Source: Thermoproteati archaeon
GTDB taxonomy: Archaea; Thermoproteota; Thermoprotei_A; Marsarchaeales; UBA168
NCBI GenBank assembly: GCA_023256295.1
Contig: JAGDXH010000054.1
Location: 971 to 7,208 of the forward strand
Direction: 5' to 3'
DNA length: 6,238 bases
Under the pieces are notes generated by a model. That model was not told the DNA's origin. It ran no database searches and worked only from the letters and a program-made list of their open reading frames with translations. Position 1 is the first letter of the stretch; each line of letters opens with the position of its first letter. Shown here one piece after another: positions 5,423 to 6,238 of this stretch. Position numbers and translations under genes: made by a program.

Positions 5423-6238
5423 AGCAGTTTTCTTTGGGTAGCAGATGGGCTTCAGGCCACTGTGTCCGACCCTTCGACTCCTCACCAGCCTTTCCATCTT
5501 CTCGCCGACGGATGGAGGACTGAAACCAGCAAGTATGGAAGTTATCTCGTCTGGAGTTATGTAGACGACCGGTATGTCGTTCCCCACCTTGGCGTTCGTC
5601 ACCAGGAATGGTCTTATGTCCTTGTACACCTTGCCGTTCAGCTCGATCCCTTCCACCTTGGAAGCTTTCATGACGTTTATGTCTTCGTCCAGGTAAATGT
5701 CCTGATCTGAGACCTTCACGTCTCCCAAGAACAGCGTGTTCTCAGTCGCAAATACCAGATCCAAAACCGAAGACAGCGACTGTATCTTCTTCCCCTTGTC
5801 GCTGAAGTACGATATCAGTCCCCTCTCTTTGAGTTCGGGCAGGACCTGCCACCTCATGTATCTCTCCACGGCACGAGAAAGCTCCCCGTTGTCTCCAGTC
5901 ACGCTGGTAAGGGCCTCGAGCATGCACGAAGGGTTTCCTCTGCATGACTCGAAGGCATCGTGGAACTTCCTCAGGGCATCGCGTATGTCTGACATCCCGC
6001 CCTTCTGAATCGCAGCAGCCACAAGCTCCCCGTTCAGTCCGGGTACGTCGCGAGCATAGGACATGACTATGTCCACCAGATCCTCTTGCTTTGGATAGCC
6101 GAGCTGCCTGAACACGGACGCCCTGTAGAACCTGTCCTTGAGGGCCTTGTCCTTTATGGCCGCCCACCTGTCAGGAACGAATGTGGTTATCAGGAGAAGT
6201 CCAGATGGCTGCCTGTTGTACAAAGACTTCAGCTCGCG
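5421..6238 (-). CDS. AAA+ ATPase with PD-(D/E)XK-nuclease-like C-terminus, 5' partial, needs a -1 frameshift to end
   Basis: The gene enters from the right edge, so its P-loop and Walker B parts are outside the window. The first visible part has a sensor-1-like LLLITTF (6199-6179), an arginine-finger-like DRF (6136-6128) and a lid with GMSDIRDALRKF (sensor-2-like), as in Cdc6/Orc-like or related AAA+ ATPases. The C-terminal part reads as a restriction-endonuclease-like fold: VLDLVF with Asp at 5761-5759, then TLFLGDVKVS with a D-x-K at 5722-5714, then a beta-strand PFLVTNAK and VVYITPDEITSILAG, as in Mrr-like proteins. It may therefore couple ATP hydrolysis to DNA cleavage or binding. The in-frame reading has no stop until 4991, which is 376 bases inside the solute-binding gene, where the translated sequence looks non-coding. 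The end at 5421 assumes a -1 shift near 5432-5438 to reach TAG 5423-5421. Nuclease activity is inferred; the missing in-frame stop is visible. Confidence 0.75.
5432..5438 (-). other. Candidate -1 ribosomal slippery heptamer CCCAAAG
   Basis: On the - strand the zero-frame codons read TAC CCA AAG, so C CCA AAG is an X XXY YYZ heptamer in the exact phase needed for -1 slippage. A nine-base spacer separates it from the GC-rich palindrome at 5422-5409. After slippage only Glu, Asn and Cys codons remain before TAG at 5423-5421. A base lost from the CCC, AAA or AAAA runs in the data or in the genome would produce the same picture. Confidence 0.4.

Noticed and set aside
1..6238. CRISPR arrays, tRNA or rRNA genes, insertion sequences
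   Set aside because: I saw no regularly spaced repeats, no tRNA-like cloverleaf sequence with a T-loop box, no transposase and no terminal repeat pairs on either strand.

Overview
The window looks like a chromosomal segment of a thermophilic or acidophilic archaeon, probably of the Thermoproteota (crenarchaeal) lineage. The signs are: an archaeal/eukaryotic-type tryptophanyl-tRNA synthetase; a Get3/ArsA-type ATPase; a surface solute-binding protein with a C-terminal membrane anchor and many N-glycosylation sequons; frequent AGG/AGA (Arg) and ATA (Ile) codons; and TATA-like boxes only about 20-27 bp upstream of start codons, as expected for leaderless archaeal transcripts. Base composition is moderately GC-rich by eye. 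The species cannot be named from the sequence alone.

Layout. On the + strand, a small winged-helix protein (19-474) is followed by trpS (494-1633), whose TATA-like box contains the stop codon of the gene before it. All remaining genes are on the - strand and meet trpS tail to tail. Read in their own direction these are: the 3' part of an AAA+ ATPase gene with a PD-(D/E)XK-nuclease-like C-terminal region (from the right edge to about 5421); a family-5 type solute-binding protein (5367-3217); a Get3d-like ATPase with a C-terminal HSP20/alpha-crystallin-like domain (3105-1936); and an unrecognised protein of 90-96 residues (about 1908-1636). A perfect 15-bp palindrome sits over the two convergent stop codons at 1630-1644.

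How the genes relate. They do not form one obvious pathway. The winged-helix gene and trpS may be co-expressed, and the Get3d-like gene and the small ORF may form another pair. The solute-binding protein has no permease or ATPase partner in view.

Most interesting points. (1) The AAA+/nuclease frame has no stop before the next gene and would run 376 bases into it. It carries a CCCAAAG heptamer in the correct phase for -1 frameshifting, a GC-rich palindrome 9 nt downstream, and a -1-frame stop codon. This is either a programmed frameshift, a real mutation or a sequence error. (2) The solute-binding protein appears to be a circular permutation of the family-5 fold. (3) A perfect 9-bp inverted repeat enfolds the start codon of the solute-binding protein gene. 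No gene-free stretch over 300 bases exists; the longest gaps are about 100 bases (3106-3216) and about 50 bases (5368-5420).
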